Notes: a model not told the origin generated them from the letters alone. 64,000 nucleotides of DNA from Pseudomonas sp. PDM14 (GCF_014851905.1 NZ_JACVAQ010000002.1:868001-932000); one strand, 5' to 3'. Counted from the stretch's first letter, positions 50,477-61,857 are shown. Numbers and translations are program-made.

Positions 50477-51508
50477 CTACACCTGCAGTGCAGGGGCCGC
50501 GCCGACCGCCACCAGCTCGCCATCGAGCAATGGCTGGCGAGCGAGGAACTCCAGCGCCGAGGCGCGCCAGGATTGCCGCGCTGCGCGCTCTGCGCATACC
50601 GCGCGATCCAGCTGCAATGCTGCCAGGCACGCCCGGCCCAGCTCCTTGTCCATCACCCCGGTCACACCCGGCTCCAGCACATCCAGTGGTCCGGCCACCG
50701 GAAATGCCGCCACCGGCGTACCGCAGGCCAGTGCCTCGAGCATGACCAGGCCGTAGGTGTCGGTACGCGAAGGAAACACCAGCACGCTGGCGGCGGCGAA
50801 AGACTGCGCCAGAACCTCGCCCTGCTGGTAGCCGAGGAATTGCACCTGCGGATAGTCCTGCTGCAGCTGCGCGCGCTGCGGGCCATCACCAACCACGCGC
50901 TTGACGCCCGGCAGGTCGAGGTCGAGGAACGCCGGCAGGTTCTTCTCCGCCGCCAGACGCCCGACATAGAGGAATACCGGCGCGCTCGGCGCCACGCCGC
51001 GAACATGGAACAGCCCGCCATCCACGCCCTTGCGCCACACCTGCACGCGGCGCACGCCCTGGCTGACGAACTCGTCGCGCATGCGCTCGGTGCTCACCAG
51101 CACCGCCTGGCTGGCGCGGTGGAACGCCCGCAGGAAGGCATACCCCCAGCTCAGCGGAATCGCCGGCCAGCGGGTGTTCACGTACTCCGGAAAGCGCGTG
51201 TGGATGGCACTGGAAAACGCCAGACCGCGGCGTTTCAGCCAGCGCCGGGCGGCCCAGCCGAGCGGCCCCTCGGTGGCCAGATGCACGCAGTCGGGGCGAA
51301 AGCCGCGGATCGCCGGGCCCACGCGCCACAAGTCCCAGGCCAGCGGGATCTCCGGGTAGCTGGGACATGGCAGGCTGCGAAAATCCACCGGTGACAGCAG
51401 CTTCACCTGATGGCCGAGGCCGCGCAGTTCGTCGATCAGCGCCTGCAGGCTGGTGACCACACCGTTGACCTGCGGGTGCCAGGCATCGCTGACGATGAGA
51501 ATCCTCAT
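50477..51508 (-). CDS. GT4-family glycosyltransferase
   Basis: This 343-residue GT-B glycosyltransferase starts RILIVSDAWHPQVNGVVTSL and has VFLYVGRLAAEKNLPAFLDL and SRTDTYGLVMLEALACGTPV (the EX7E motif). Members such as MgtA add mannose to lipids or make glycolipids. The ATG at 51508 overlaps the stop of the metallophosphatase gene (ATGA), a pairing seen widely in Proteobacteria. Donor and acceptor are unknown. A single open frame of 908 codons extends upstream to 53203, but its extra part is the metallophosphatase and AraC genes in other frames. Confidence 0.9.
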   Translation of the reverse strand: MRILIVSDAWHPQVNGVVTSLQALIDELRGLGHQVKLLSPVDFRSLPCPSYPEIPLAWDLWRVGPAIRGFRPDCVHLATEGPLGWAARRWLKRRGLAFSSAIHTRFPEYVNTRWPAIPLSWGYAFLRAFHRASQAVLVSTERMRDEFVSQGVRRVQVWRKGVDGGLFHVRGVAPSAPVFLYVGRLAAEKNLPAFLDLDLPGVKRVVGDGPQRAQLQQDYPQVQFLGYQQGEVLAQSFAAASVLVFPSRTDTYGLVMLEALACGTPVAAFPVAGPLDVLEPGVTGVMDKELGRACLAALQLDRAVCAERAARQSWRASALEFLARQPLLDGELVAVGAAPALQV

Positions 51509-52314
51509 GCAGCCTGGCCCACGCGAGCCAGCTGCTCTTCGCGCGCCTGTTCCTCGGCCAGGCGGAACAGCTGGATGCTGCCGTCCAGGTGTTCGATCAG
51601 CGCCGAGCAGGACTCCACCCAGTCGCCGCAGTTGAGGTACTCGACCTCGCCGACCTTGCGGATCTCGGCGTGGTGGATGTGCCCGCAGACCACACCGTCG
51701 AAGCCCCGGCGCGTGCACTCGTGGGCGATGGCTTCCTCGAAATCGCTGATGAAGCTGACCGCCGTCTTGACCTTGTGCTTGAGGTACGCCGACAGCGACC
51801 AGTAGCCGTAGCCATAACGCTCGCGCCAGTGGTTGAGCCAACGGTTGAGCACCAGGGTGAAGCCGTAGGCCGAGTCGCCGAGAAACGCTAGCCAGCGGTG
51901 ATAGCGGGTGATCACGTCGAACTGATCGCCGTGGATCACCAGCAGCTTGCGACCATCGGCGGTGACGTGCTCCGCTTCGTCGACCAGCTGGATGTTGCCA
52001 AGGATCAGCTTCGAGTAGCGGCGCAGGAATTCGTCGTGGTTGCCGGTGACGTAGATCACCTCGGTGCCGCGCTTGCTCATGGTCAGCAGGCGGCGGATGA
52101 CGTTGGTGTGCGCCTGCGGCCAGTAGATGCCGCCGCGCAGTTTCCAGCCATCGATGATGTCGCCGACCAGGTACACACGGTCGGCCTGGTAGCGCTTGAG
52201 AAAGCCCGACAGGCGCTCGGCCTGGCAATCGCGCGTGCCCAGGTGCACGTCGGAAATCCACAGGGTGCGAACACGTTGCTTGCGGCTGGGTGTGCTGCGC
52301 TCGGCGATGCTCAT
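51505..52314 (-). CDS. LpxH-like calcineurin-type metallophosphatase
   Basis: This 269-residue phosphoesterase has the metal ligands in WISDVHLGTRDCQ, LVGDIIDGWKL, VTGNHDEFLRR, VIHGDQFDVIT and VVCGHIHHAEI. It resembles UDP-2,3-diacylglucosamine pyrophosphatase (LpxH) but is longer; Pseudomonas keeps lpxH elsewhere, so another diphosphate lipid or sugar may be its substrate (inference). It has a GGAGG site and is translationally coupled to the GT4 gene. It is divergent from the AraC gene downstream. Confidence 0.88.
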   Translation of the reverse strand: MSIAERSTPSRKQRVRTLWISDVHLGTRDCQAERLSGFLKRYQADRVYLVGDIIDGWKLRGGIYWPQAHTNVIRRLLTMSKRGTEVIYVTGNHDEFLRRYSKLILGNIQLVDEAEHVTADGRKLLVIHGDQFDVITRYHRWLAFLGDSAYGFTLVLNRWLNHWRERYGYGYWSLSAYLKHKVKTAVSFISDFEEAIAHECTRRGFDGVVCGHIHHAEIRKVGEVEYLNCGDWVESCSALIEHLDGSIQLFRLAEEQAREEQLARVGQAA

Positions 52315-52419
52315 CGTTTGCCTCCGGCTCTGTTTTGCCGAGCTTGCGCGCCAGCGGTGACGCGTTTGTGACAGCCTCGCGTCGATCCGATGACAGCCCA
52401 CCCACCGTCATGCGCGGTG

Positions 52420-52425
52420 TAGACT
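52420..52425 (+). promoter_or_regulatory. possible -10 element of the second AraC gene
   Basis: TAGACT lies 25 bases before the start codon at 52451. The -35 is unclear. Confidence 0.3.
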
Positions 52426-52450
52426 GCAGCCCTTGCCTCCGGAGCCCGCC

Positions 52451-53212
52451 ATGCACTCGGTCCTCTCTCTGCGCCACTACAGCCAGGAAATCGCCCACAG
52501 CCACGACCACGCGCAGCTGGTGTTTGGCCTGTCCGGGCGGCTGGATTTCGAGGTCGCGGGGCGCGGTTGCCAGGTGTTCAACCAGAACCTCGCGGTGGTT
52601 CCGCCTGCCGCGCACCACGCCTGCGCCAGCGTGGCCGGCAGCCAATGCCTGGTGCTCGACGTGCCCTCCGATGACTGGCTGCGCCAGCGCCTGGGCGCTC
52701 ACGCCGATGCCAGCCGGCGCCTGCTCGACCGCCCGGGCAGCCTGCTGCTGAATGCCGCGCAGAGCCAGTTGGTCAACTGGCTGGCGGCGAGCCCGATCAA
52801 CGACGAGGTGATCGCCCAGCAAGGTGCGGCCCTGCTGCTCGCCAGCCTGAGCACCAGCCCGGCGCCGCTGCCGCGGGAGCGCCTGCACCTGCCGACGCTG
52901 GACGCCCATATCGACCGCCACTGCGCCCATCCGCTGCAGGTCGCGGACCTGGCGCGGGTCTGCGGTCTGTCGGTGGCGCGCTTCCACGCCTGCTTCCTCG
53001 AACAGACCGGGCAAACGCCGATGGACTACGTGCGGGCGCGCCGCCTGCGCCTGGGCCGCGAGCTGCTGCTGGCCAGCGATCTGGCGGTCGGCGAAGTCGC
53101 CAGCCGCGTCGGCTATGCCTCGCAGAGCGCCTTCACCGCAGCCCTGTCGCGCGAGCTGGGCAGCACCCCGCGTCAGCTGCGCCGCGAGTTGCGCGACAAA
53201 CACCGCGAGTAG
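52451..53212 (+). CDS. AraC-family regulator with cupin-like sensor domain
   Basis: This 253-residue regulator has an N-terminal cupin fold (HSHDHAQLVFGLSGRLDFEV, with histidines of the cupin motif) and two C-terminal helix-turn-helix units: ARVCGLSVARFHACFLEQTG and VASRVGYASQSAFTAALSRE. It has GGAG upstream and is divergent from the metallophosphatase-glycosyltransferase pair. csaA and a permease follow on the same strand, so it may control them; that is unproven. Confidence 0.88.
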   Translation: MHSVLSLRHYSQEIAHSHDHAQLVFGLSGRLDFEVAGRGCQVFNQNLAVVPPAAHHACASVAGSQCLVLDVPSDDWLRQRLGAHADASRRLLDRPGSLLLNAAQSQLVNWLAASPINDEVIAQQGAALLLASLSTSPAPLPRERLHLPTLDAHIDRHCAHPLQVADLARVCGLSVARFHACFLEQTGQTPMDYVRARRLRLGRELLLASDLAVGEVASRVGYASQSAFTAALSRELGSTPRQLRRELRDKHRE

Positions 53213-53239
53213 CGCGACAGACCGCGCGAGGGTGGCCTG

Positions 53240-53247
53240 CCTAGACT
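53240..53247 (+). promoter_or_regulatory. possible -10 element of csaA
   Basis: CCTAGACT ends 23 bases before the csaA start and has an AGGAG site after it. The same octamer recurs before three other genes. Confidence 0.35.
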
Positions 53248-53270
53248 CGCTCGGTACTCAGGAGCTCACT

Positions 53271-53606
53271 ATGCACACCATCGAATGGCAGGACTTCGAG
53301 CGCGTCGAATTGCGCGTCGGCACCCTGCTCAGCGCCCGCCTCAACGAGAAGGCGAACAAGCCGGCCTACGTCCTCGAAGTCGATCTCGGCGAACTCGGGG
53401 TGAAAACCTCCAGCGCCCAGCTCACCGCCCACTACACAGCTGAACAGCTGCTCGGCCGCCAGGTGCTCTGCGTCTGCAACTTCGCCCCCAAGCACGTGGC
53501 CGGCGTGCGCTCCGAGGTGCTGGTCACCGGCGTCTACGACAGCGACAACCGGGTGGTCCTGGCCAGCTTCGACCACCCGCTGCCCAACGGCGCACGCCTG
53601 GCATGA
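53271..53606 (+). CDS. csaA: CsaA-like tRNA-binding protein
   Basis: This 111-residue protein is a single OB-fold tRNA-binding domain with VELRVGTLLSARLNEKANKP and VCNFAPKHVAGVRSEVLVTG. CsaA proteins bind tRNA and were described in B. subtilis as helping protein export; the E. coli relative is YgjH. The length is standard. Its stop overlaps the ATG of the permease gene (ATGA). Confidence 0.93.
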   Translation: MHTIEWQDFERVELRVGTLLSARLNEKANKPAYVLEVDLGELGVKTSSAQLTAHYTAEQLLGRQVLCVCNFAPKHVAGVRSEVLVTGVYDSDNRVVLASFDHPLPNGARLA

Positions 53607-54475
53607 ACCGGCGTTCGGCACTCTTCGCCCTGCACCTGGGCGCCGTCCTCTTCGGCCTTTCCGGGATCTTCGGCAAGCTGGCGCTGGCCGCACCGATCGT
53701 GATCGTCTTCGGCCGCGCGCTGTTCGCCGTGGCCGCCCTCGGCGTGTTTTCCCGCACCGGGGACAACGACCAGCGCCCCAGCCGCATGCGCCTGCTGGCC
53801 CTGGCAGGTGCCGGCCTGCTGCTCGGTGGCCACTGGTGGAGCTTCTTCATCGCGGTGAAGGTCGCCGGCGTAGCGGTGGCGACCCTCGGCTTCGCCAGCT
53901 TCCCGGCCTTCACCGTGCTGCTCGAAGGGCTGCTGTTCAAGGAGAAGATTCGTCGCAGCGAATTCGCGGTAATCGCTCTGGTCTGCCTCGGGCTGATCCT
54001 GGTTACCCCGCATTTCGACTTCGGCAGCGAAGCGACCGTCGGCCTCGGCTGGGCGATTCTCTCCGGCCTGCTGTTCGCCCTGGTGTCGGTGTCCAACCGC
54101 GCCACCACGCGCGGCCTGAACCCGGCGCAGGCGGCACTGTGGCAGAACGTCAGCATCCTGCTGTGCAGCCTGCCCTTCGCCTGGAGCCTGCTGCCGGATG
54201 TACGCGCCTTGGACTGGCTGTGGATCGGCCTGCTCGGCCTGCTCTGCACGGCGCTGGCACACAGCCTGTTCGTCGCCAGCCTGCGCGTGCTCAATGCACG
54301 CAGCGCCTCGGTGGTGTTCGCCCTGGAGCCGGTCTACGGGATCGCCTTCGCCTGGTGGATATTCAATGAACAGCCGGGCCTGCGCATGCTCGTCGGCGGC
54401 GCGCTGATCCTTCTGGCGACGGTGATTTCCGCACGCCTGAGCAAACACAGCCCGAGCGTCGACGACCTCAGTTGA
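53603..54475 (+). CDS. EamA/DMT-family permease
   Basis: This 290-residue membrane protein has ten hydrophobic segments in two EamA repeats (FALHLGAVLFGLSGIFGKLA and SGLLFALVSVSNRATTRGL; then LEPVYGIAFAWWIFNEQPGL). The family exports metabolites or amino acids. Its start codon is coupled to csaA. The substrate is unknown. Confidence 0.9.
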   Translation: MNRRSALFALHLGAVLFGLSGIFGKLALAAPIVIVFGRALFAVAALGVFSRTGDNDQRPSRMRLLALAGAGLLLGGHWWSFFIAVKVAGVAVATLGFASFPAFTVLLEGLLFKEKIRRSEFAVIALVCLGLILVTPHFDFGSEATVGLGWAILSGLLFALVSVSNRATTRGLNPAQAALWQNVSILLCSLPFAWSLLPDVRALDWLWIGLLGLLCTALAHSLFVASLRVLNARSASVVFALEPVYGIAFAWWIFNEQPGLRMLVGGALILLATVISARLSKHSPSVDDLS

Positions 54476-54517
54476 CGCCGTAGCCGCGCCCGCTCAGGCG
54501 GGCACCGGGTGCGCAGC

Positions 54518-54796
54518 TCAGCGGTCGTTGTGGCCGAGATCGCGCGCCGGGTCGATCAGGTCGCGCACGCGCTGCTTGAGCACCTTGGCTTCGGGAAAAC
54601 CGCCATCGGCCTTGCGCTCCCACACCTGCACACCGTCACAGGTGATGCGGAACAGCCCGCCGCTGGCCGGCTCGAGGCTGACCTTGCCCAGCTCGTCGCT
54701 GAACGTACTGAGCAGCTCCTGGGCCAGCCAGGCAGCGCGCAGCAGCCACTGGCACTGCGTGCAATAGCTGATCACCACTTCGGGTTTGTCGGACAT
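54518..54796 (-). CDS. SelT/SelW/SelH-family thioredoxin-like protein
   Basis: This 92-residue protein has an N-terminal CTQC redox motif (VISYCTQCQW, positions 12-15), then ALTERNATE-style helix and a C-terminal GGFPEAKVLKQRVRDL segment, typical of the Rdx family where animals have selenocysteine. It may act in thiol redox reactions. It converges with the EamA gene and lies downstream of the FimV-like gene behind a terminator. Confidence 0.88.
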   Translation of the reverse strand: MSDKPEVVISYCTQCQWLLRAAWLAQELLSTFSDELGKVSLEPASGGLFRITCDGVQVWERKADGGFPEAKVLKQRVRDLIDPARDLGHNDR

Positions 54797-54850
54797 GCTG
54801 GGCGTCTCCTCTGTGTCGCGCGCTGCGGATGATAGCGCCGCACAAACGAA

Positions 54851-54876
54851 AACGCCGCGGCATCGGCCGCGGCGTT
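54851..54876 (-). terminator. intrinsic terminator of the FimV-like gene
   Basis: AACGCCGCGG and CCGCGGCGTT pair with a 6-base loop; read on the minus strand the stem is followed by TTTTCGTTT. It ends the FimV-like gene and separates it from the Rdx gene. Confidence 0.8.
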
Positions 54877-54892
54877 CGTCGTGGTGCAGCGG

Positions 54893-56998
54893 TCAGGCGA
54901 TCTGCGCGAGCAACTCCCGCGCACGGGCCTTCTCGTGCTCGTCACCCTCGCTGATCAGCTCGTTGAGGATGTCGCAGGCACTGCCGATGTCGCCCTGGTC
55001 GATGTAGGCCAACGCCATGTTCAGCGTCACCAGGTGCTCACGGTTACCCGCCAGGTGTTCCAGGTCGGCCTTGAGCGGTTGCTCGGCGAAGGCGTCGACG
55101 AACTCCTCGTTGAGCAGCTCCTCGCCGAACGGGCTGGACTCGTGATGTGCCAGCTCCTCGACCTCCGGCAGCTCGCGCAGGTTGGAGCGGAACGCCGGGT
55201 CGAATGCCGGCGGCGTGATGACCTTGCCGCGTACCGGCGGAACATCCTGCTTGAACGGGCTGACCAGGTCCCAGTCGGCATCCAGCGACAGGTCGTCGAG
55301 GTTGAGCTGGAAATCGTCCGCCACCACTTCACTGGCTGGCGCGGCAGGTTCGTCGAGTTGCAACACCGCATCGGCCAGCGGCTCGACGGGCTCGGCTACC
55401 GGCTGCACGTGGCTGTAGCGCGCGCGGATCTGCTCAATCTGCACCGGATTGGCACCCAGCTCGCGGGCACGCTGCTCCTCGTCGGCGAATCCCGTGGCAT
55501 CCCCCAGCTCGCCCAGCACCTCGAGCAGACGCAGGCGCAGATCCAGGCGAGCCGGCTCGTGCTCGATGGCCTTGCGCAAGGCATTGCGCGCCTCGCCGAA
55601 GCGGCCGTAGGCGATATAGATGTTGGCGCCTTCCAGGGCGTCCGAGCTGAACGTCGGCGTGCGCGGCATCAGCGGGGCCGATGCACTGGCGACAACCGGC
55701 GCCACGGGCTCGGGTTGTACGGCAGCGACGGCCGGCGGTTGCGCCACGACCGCGGTCACGGGCTGGTGTACTGGCTCGGCAGGTGCCACGACAACCTGGC
55801 GCCGACCGCGCAGGAAGAACCCGGCCAGCAGACCCAGCAGCAGCGCCAGCCCACCCAACCACAGCGACCAGTTGCCGAACGAGGATCCAGCGGTCGGCGG
55901 AGCAGCGTCGCTGGCAGTTGCCGACGGCGTCGCCACTGCCTGGGCTTCTTCTGCGGGCACGACCGCGGCAGGCGCGCTGGCCGGCGGCGCCTCATTGATC
56001 AGCGGCTCCACCGGCACGGCAGCCTGGCGCTGCTGTTCGAGCTGGGCGCTGATGGCTGCCAGTTGCTCGTCCTTCTCCGCCATCTGCGTTTGCAGTTGCA
56101 GCAACTGCGCCTGCAGATCGCCGATCAGGGTCTGCAGTTGCTGGTTCTCGGCGCCCTGGCTGGCCACCTGCAGATCCAGCTCGCGCTGGGTCGCCTGCAG
56201 TTGCTGGGTTCCCGGCGTTTCCTGCGGTGCGGGCGCGGCGGGCGCAGAGACACTCTGCTCGGCGGCAACCGCTGCCTGTACCGTACCGCCGCCGGCAACG
56301 GCGCTGTCCGGCAGCAGCAGGTCGGCATTGGCTTGCAGGCGATTGCGATCACCGCCGCTGAATGCCTGCGGGTTGAGGGCATGAATATCGGCCATCAGCG
56401 CATCACGCGATGCCGTGCTGCCGGCTGCCTGCAGGCGCCCGGCAATGGTCCACAGGCTGTCGCCGCTGCGCACCTGATAACGCTGACCGCTGCTGGCGCT
56501 CGGCATCGGACGCGGCTGCGCGGGCTGGGCCGCAGGTGCACTCTGGCGCACGGGCGCCTGCAACTGCTCGTTGGACGCCGCCACGGCGGTGTACGCGGCC
56601 GAGCCCGGCGGATCGATGAGCAACGTGTACTCGCGCAGCAGATTGCCACCCGGGCGGCTCAGCTCAACGATGAAATTCAGATAAGGCTCACGCACCGGCT
56701 TGCTCGACACCACACGAATCAGCTGCTTGCCGTTGCGCATGATCGGCGAGAAGCGCAGATCGTTGAGAAACATGAAGCGGTCGACCCCGGAACGCTCGAA
56801 GTCCTCGCTGGAGGCCAGCCGCACACGGATCTCGTCCGCCGTCAGGTCACTGGCCTGGATCAGCTCGATATCGGCTTCCAGTGGTTGGTTGAGTGCAGAG
56901 TGCAGGCTGATGTCGCCCAGGCCCAGCGCCGGCGCCATGCCGGAATACAGCGCGGACCCTGAGGCCAGCGTCAGCAGAATATGACGAAAACGAGCCAT
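54893..56998 (-). CDS. FimV-like LysM peptidoglycan-binding protein
   Basis: This 701-residue protein has a signal peptide (about 1-27), an N-terminal FimV domain (ISLHSALNQPLEADIELI), a LysM module (YQVRSGDSLWTIAGRL, about 170-230), a long coiled coil (about 255-330), a membrane helix (WSLWLGGLALLLGLLAGFFL), and a C-terminal TPR/FimV domain (LNMALAYIDQGDIGSACDIL) separated by an acidic stretch. FimV proteins organise type IV pili and twitching at the pole. It is shorter than P. aeruginosa FimV (about 919 residues) and lies beside a MarR regulator and DUF2804, as the paralog PA3340 does; I therefore prefer FimV paralog. Confidence 0.88.
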   Translation of the reverse strand: MARFRHILLTLASGSALYSGMAPALGLGDISLHSALNQPLEADIELIQASDLTADEIRVRLASSEDFERSGVDRFMFLNDLRFSPIMRNGKQLIRVVSSKPVREPYLNFIVELSRPGGNLLREYTLLIDPPGSAAYTAVAASNEQLQAPVRQSAPAAQPAQPRPMPSASSGQRYQVRSGDSLWTIAGRLQAAGSTASRDALMADIHALNPQAFSGGDRNRLQANADLLLPDSAVAGGGTVQAAVAAEQSVSAPAAPAPQETPGTQQLQATQRELDLQVASQGAENQQLQTLIGDLQAQLLQLQTQMAEKDEQLAAISAQLEQQRQAAVPVEPLINEAPPASAPAAVVPAEEAQAVATPSATASDAAPPTAGSSFGNWSLWLGGLALLLGLLAGFFLRGRRQVVVAPAEPVHQPVTAVVAQPPAVAAVQPEPVAPVVASASAPLMPRTPTFSSDALEGANIYIAYGRFGEARNALRKAIEHEPARLDLRLRLLEVLGELGDATGFADEEQRARELGANPVQIEQIRARYSHVQPVAEPVEPLADAVLQLDEPAAPASEVVADDFQLNLDDLSLDADWDLVSPFKQDVPPVRGKVITPPAFDPAFRSNLRELPEVEELAHHESSPFGEELLNEEFVDAFAEQPLKADLEHLAGNREHLVTLNMALAYIDQGDIGSACDILNELISEGDEHEKARARELLAQIA

Positions 56999-57279
56999 TG
57001 GCCCTCCCCCGGAATGTCCGGTACGCGTGAGTAGTCAGCAGTCTCGCGACAGCGAGTATCCCTGGCATGAGAACGACGCGTGATGCATCTCGGGAGGGCT
57101 TTCCCTGTCGACCCGGTATCGTTTCGCTCGTCCTTTCTGCAGCCGTATCGGGTACGACAGGCAAAAAAGGCAAAGGCATATAGCCAGCATATGAGAGCGT
57201 CAGAAAAATGCCAACCAGCTCTCACTAAATAAACGACGGAGGGAGGCGTCGGAAAACCGTTATGGGTCAATCCACTAGG

Positions 57280-57714
57280 TCAATCTTTCTCGAGATTGCA
57301 GAGAATCTGCGCATGCACCTGCTGGCACCGCTGGATGTCGGCATCGCTGATGCCTTCGAACAGTTCCCTGCGCAAGCCCTGGGCGATGCTCTCGATCTGC
57401 TCGATCAGCGGTCGCGCCTGGGGGCTGAGGACAACCTTCTTGGCCCGGCGATCTTCCGGTACGGCCTGGCGCTGTACCAGGCCCTGGGCTTCCAGTCCGT
57501 CGAGCAGGCGTGCCAGGGTCGGGCCCTCGACACCCACGGTTTTCGCCAGCTCGCGCTGCGTGGGTGCTTCTTCCAGCAGGGCCAGGTGCAGCAGCACCAG
57601 CCAGCGTGCCTGGGACAGCCCCAGGCCAGAGAGGCGGCGATCCAGCTCGGCGCGCCAGGCGCGGGACAACTGGGCCAGCTGCATGCCAAAACTGTGTTGC
57701 GCGAACATTTGCAT
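57280..57714 (-). CDS. MarR-family transcriptional regulator
   Basis: This 144-residue winged-helix regulator contains LGLSQARWLVLLHLAL, TQRELAKTVGVEGPTLARLL (recognition helix) and the wing EDRRAKKVVLSPQAR. The start is uncertain: ATG 57714 is chosen, but ATG 57708 and a GTG at 57765 are in frame. A perfect 11-base inverted repeat on a possible -10 lies at 57789-57799, a typical MarR autoregulation arrangement. Ligand and targets are unknown. Confidence 0.85.
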   Translation of the reverse strand: MQMFAQHSFGMQLAQLSRAWRAELDRRLSGLGLSQARWLVLLHLALLEEAPTQRELAKTVGVEGPTLARLLDGLEAQGLVQRQAVPEDRRAKKVVLSPQARPLIEQIESIAQGLRRELFEGISDADIQRCQQVHAQILCNLEKD

Positions 57715-57788
57715 GGGTACGTATGACCGTTTGCTTGGCTTTTCGCTGCGGCTTGCCTTCCCCACTCTCGGGCAAACAGCAGAAAAAC

Positions 57789-57799
57789 CTAATTATTAG
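57789..57799. promoter_or_regulatory. candidate MarR operator
   Basis: CTAAT-T-ATTAG is a perfect inverted repeat with a central base, overlapping TAATAAT that could be the -10 of the MarR gene on the minus strand. It sits in the short spacer between the DUF2804 and MarR genes. Confidence 0.45.
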
Positions 57800-57843
57800 T
57801 CACCTAACCATAACCCGTACCCCTGCATCCGCCAACCCCGCCG

Positions 57844-58860
57844 TTACCATTTGACGTACTGGTCCTCGACGAAGCCCCAGAGATTGTCGATCCCCACCGG
57901 CGCTCGGCCCGGCGGCCGCAAGGTGCCCTGGAAACAACCGAACACCTGCTTGAAGTTGCTGGCCAGCACGACGAGGTTGAGGTGCTCGCGGTGCAGGCCG
58001 TGGCCACGGAAACTCAGCTCGACCTGGCCGTCGCCAGAGTGGATCTGCCAGGGCTGCAGCGGCAGGTCGCGGTCGAACTGGAACTGCACGCCGCCGACCG
58101 GCAGCAGTTCGCCATCGAGCCAGTAGCAGTTCTCGCTGAAACTGGTTTCGTTGACCCCGCAGGACAGGTTCAGGCCGACGCGCAGCCCCGCCACTTCGCC
58201 AGACAGGCACGCCCAGTTCCAGTGCGTCTCCGGGCGCATGTAGCCCGCCGACCAGTCGTGGTGGGCGAAGGCACCGATCTCCCCCAGGTCGAAATCGCCC
58301 AGCGCGCTGCGCACCGAACCCTGGCAGCGCACGCCGGCGACCTTCTGCGCGTAGACCCAGCCATTGACCGCCGTGGGCGTGCAGATGTGCATGGGCTGAA
58401 AGGCCGGTTGCTGCTCGGAGAACTGCGCATCGATCCGCGTGCCGTCATCCAGTTCCACCAGCAGATGCTTATCGCGCGTCGCGCGGTGGTTCTCCAGGCG
58501 CAGCAGGTTGCCGCCGCTGCGCAGCTCGCAGACGCCCTCGTCCGGCTCCTGGCAAAAACGGCTGCCGAAACCCAGCGGCATGCGCACCTGGCGCTCGATC
58601 ATGCGTCCGCTCGCCGGGTGGAACAGGTAAACGAAGCCGACACTCAGCAGGCTCAGGTTGGCCAGCGCGCAGCCGCCGATCAGCTCATCGCTGACCAGGC
58701 CGAAATACTGGAACTGATGAAAGCGCCGCCACTTGGCCAGCGCACCAAGGCGTCGCCCCATGGGCGAGCGAAAGTCGAAGTCGCGGTAGTTCACCTGCCG
58801 CGGCGCGGCGGGAAAGATGCCGTAGTGCGGCTGACCGTTGGCCTGAATCAGTGACTCCAT
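57844..58860 (-). CDS. DUF2804 protein
   Basis: This is a 338-residue soluble protein. It matches the DUF2804 pattern: YRDFDFRSPMGRRLGALAKW at the N-terminus, then HHDWSAGYMRPETHWNWACL and GVNETSFSENCYWLDGELLP. The sequence is rich in beta strands and may have a lipocalin-like barrel; no function is known. It lies upstream of the MarR gene and downstream of recQ on the same strand. Confidence 0.85.
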   Translation of the reverse strand: MESLIQANGQPHYGIFPAAPRQVNYRDFDFRSPMGRRLGALAKWRRFHQFQYFGLVSDELIGGCALANLSLLSVGFVYLFHPASGRMIERQVRMPLGFGSRFCQEPDEGVCELRSGGNLLRLENHRATRDKHLLVELDDGTRIDAQFSEQQPAFQPMHICTPTAVNGWVYAQKVAGVRCQGSVRSALGDFDLGEIGAFAHHDWSAGYMRPETHWNWACLSGEVAGLRVGLNLSCGVNETSFSENCYWLDGELLPVGGVQFQFDRDLPLQPWQIHSGDGQVELSFRGHGLHREHLNLVVLASNFKQVFGCFQGTLRPPGRAPVGIDNLWGFVEDQYVKW

Positions 58861-58973
58861 GAGGCGACCGCTCCTTAGCTGGGGAGCGGCGATGCTAGCA
58901 CCCGCGCGTCACGCGCCAGCACGCCATACGCGCCAAAAATGCGGCCTTGCCGTGCCGCTCGCGCAGGTGCGGG

Positions 58974-61097
<2,124 letters not shown>

Positions 61098-61232
61098 GCG
61101 GGTCTCCGTTTGCAGCGGCGCAGTATACGCGAGCACCGGTCCGAATAAGTCCAACGCCTGTCGCCCTGCGCAAAGCACCGCGGCAAACGGCCGCCACACA
61201 GCGCGGGCCGTGCTTTTGCCGGCGCAGGGGGC

Positions 61233-61238
61233 TAGAAT
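61233..61238 (+). promoter_or_regulatory. possible -10 element of the YecA-like gene
   Basis: TAGAAT lies 31 bases before the ATG at 61270. A convincing -35 is not seen. Confidence 0.35.
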
Positions 61239-61269
61239 CCGCTCTGATCTTTCCTCAAGGTAGTCCGCA

Positions 61270-61857
61270 ATGTCCTTTGCCGAGCAACTGTCCCGCCTGC
61301 AAGCTTTCCTCGATGCCGATGAACTGCACGAGGAGGCCCTGGACTACGTCGCCGCCCACGGCTACCTGACCGCCCTGGCCATCTGCCCCGAGCAGGTTCC
61401 CGAGCGCGAGTGGATCGACGCCCTGTTCGCCGAGCCGCCGCACTACCGCAGTGACGCCGAGCGCGAGGAGATCGAAGCCACCCTGATCCAGCTCAAGGCC
61501 CACATCGGTCGTCAGCTGGCCAGCGACGACGAGCCGGAATTCCCCTGCGACGTCGACCTCGGTGAAGATCCGGACGACTCCGACCTGCGCGGCTGGTGCA
61601 TCGGCTTCATGGAAGGCGTGTTCCTGCGCGAAGAAATCTGGTTCGTAGACGCCGAAGACGAAGTCAGCGAGCTGCTGCTGCCGATCATGGTCGGCTCGGG
61701 TCTGTTCGACGAACAGCCGGAGTTCACTGAAATCGCCCGCGACCGCGATCTCGTCGACACCATGATCGACCAGATCCCCGAAATCCTCACCGCACTGTTC
61801 CTGCTCTGCCAGGCGCCGGAAGAGAAGCCGGCACTGCTCAAGCCGCGCCACCACTAA
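61270..61857 (+). CDS. YecA/UPF0149 family protein
   Basis: This 195-residue acidic protein of the UPF0149 (YgfB/YecA-like) family has [20 protein letters not shown] and [17 protein letters not shown]. The family has no firm activity; YgfB-type members modulate regulators. There is no SEC-C zinc motif at the C-terminus. The site CAAGG is modest. It has its own promoter and is divergent from recQ. Confidence 0.88.
   Translation: MSFAEQLSRLQAFLDADELHEEALDYVAAHGYLTALAICPEQVPEREWIDALFAEPPHYRSDAEREEIEATLIQLKAHIGRQLASDDEPEFPCDVDLGEDPDDSDLRGWCIGFMEGVFLREEIWFVDAEDEVSELLLPIMVGSGLFDEQPEFTEIARDRDLVDTMIDQIPEILTALFLLCQAPEEKPALLKPRHH

Noticed and set aside
50477..53203. A single 908-codon minus-strand frame that could look like a giant fused glycosyltransferase
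   Set aside because: Only its last 343 codons are glycosyltransferase; the rest is the metallophosphatase and an AraC gene read in wrong frames or strands.
54488..54503. Hairpin GCCCGC-TCAG-GCGGGC between the EamA and Rdx genes as a terminator
   Set aside because: The stem is short and has no T run on either side.
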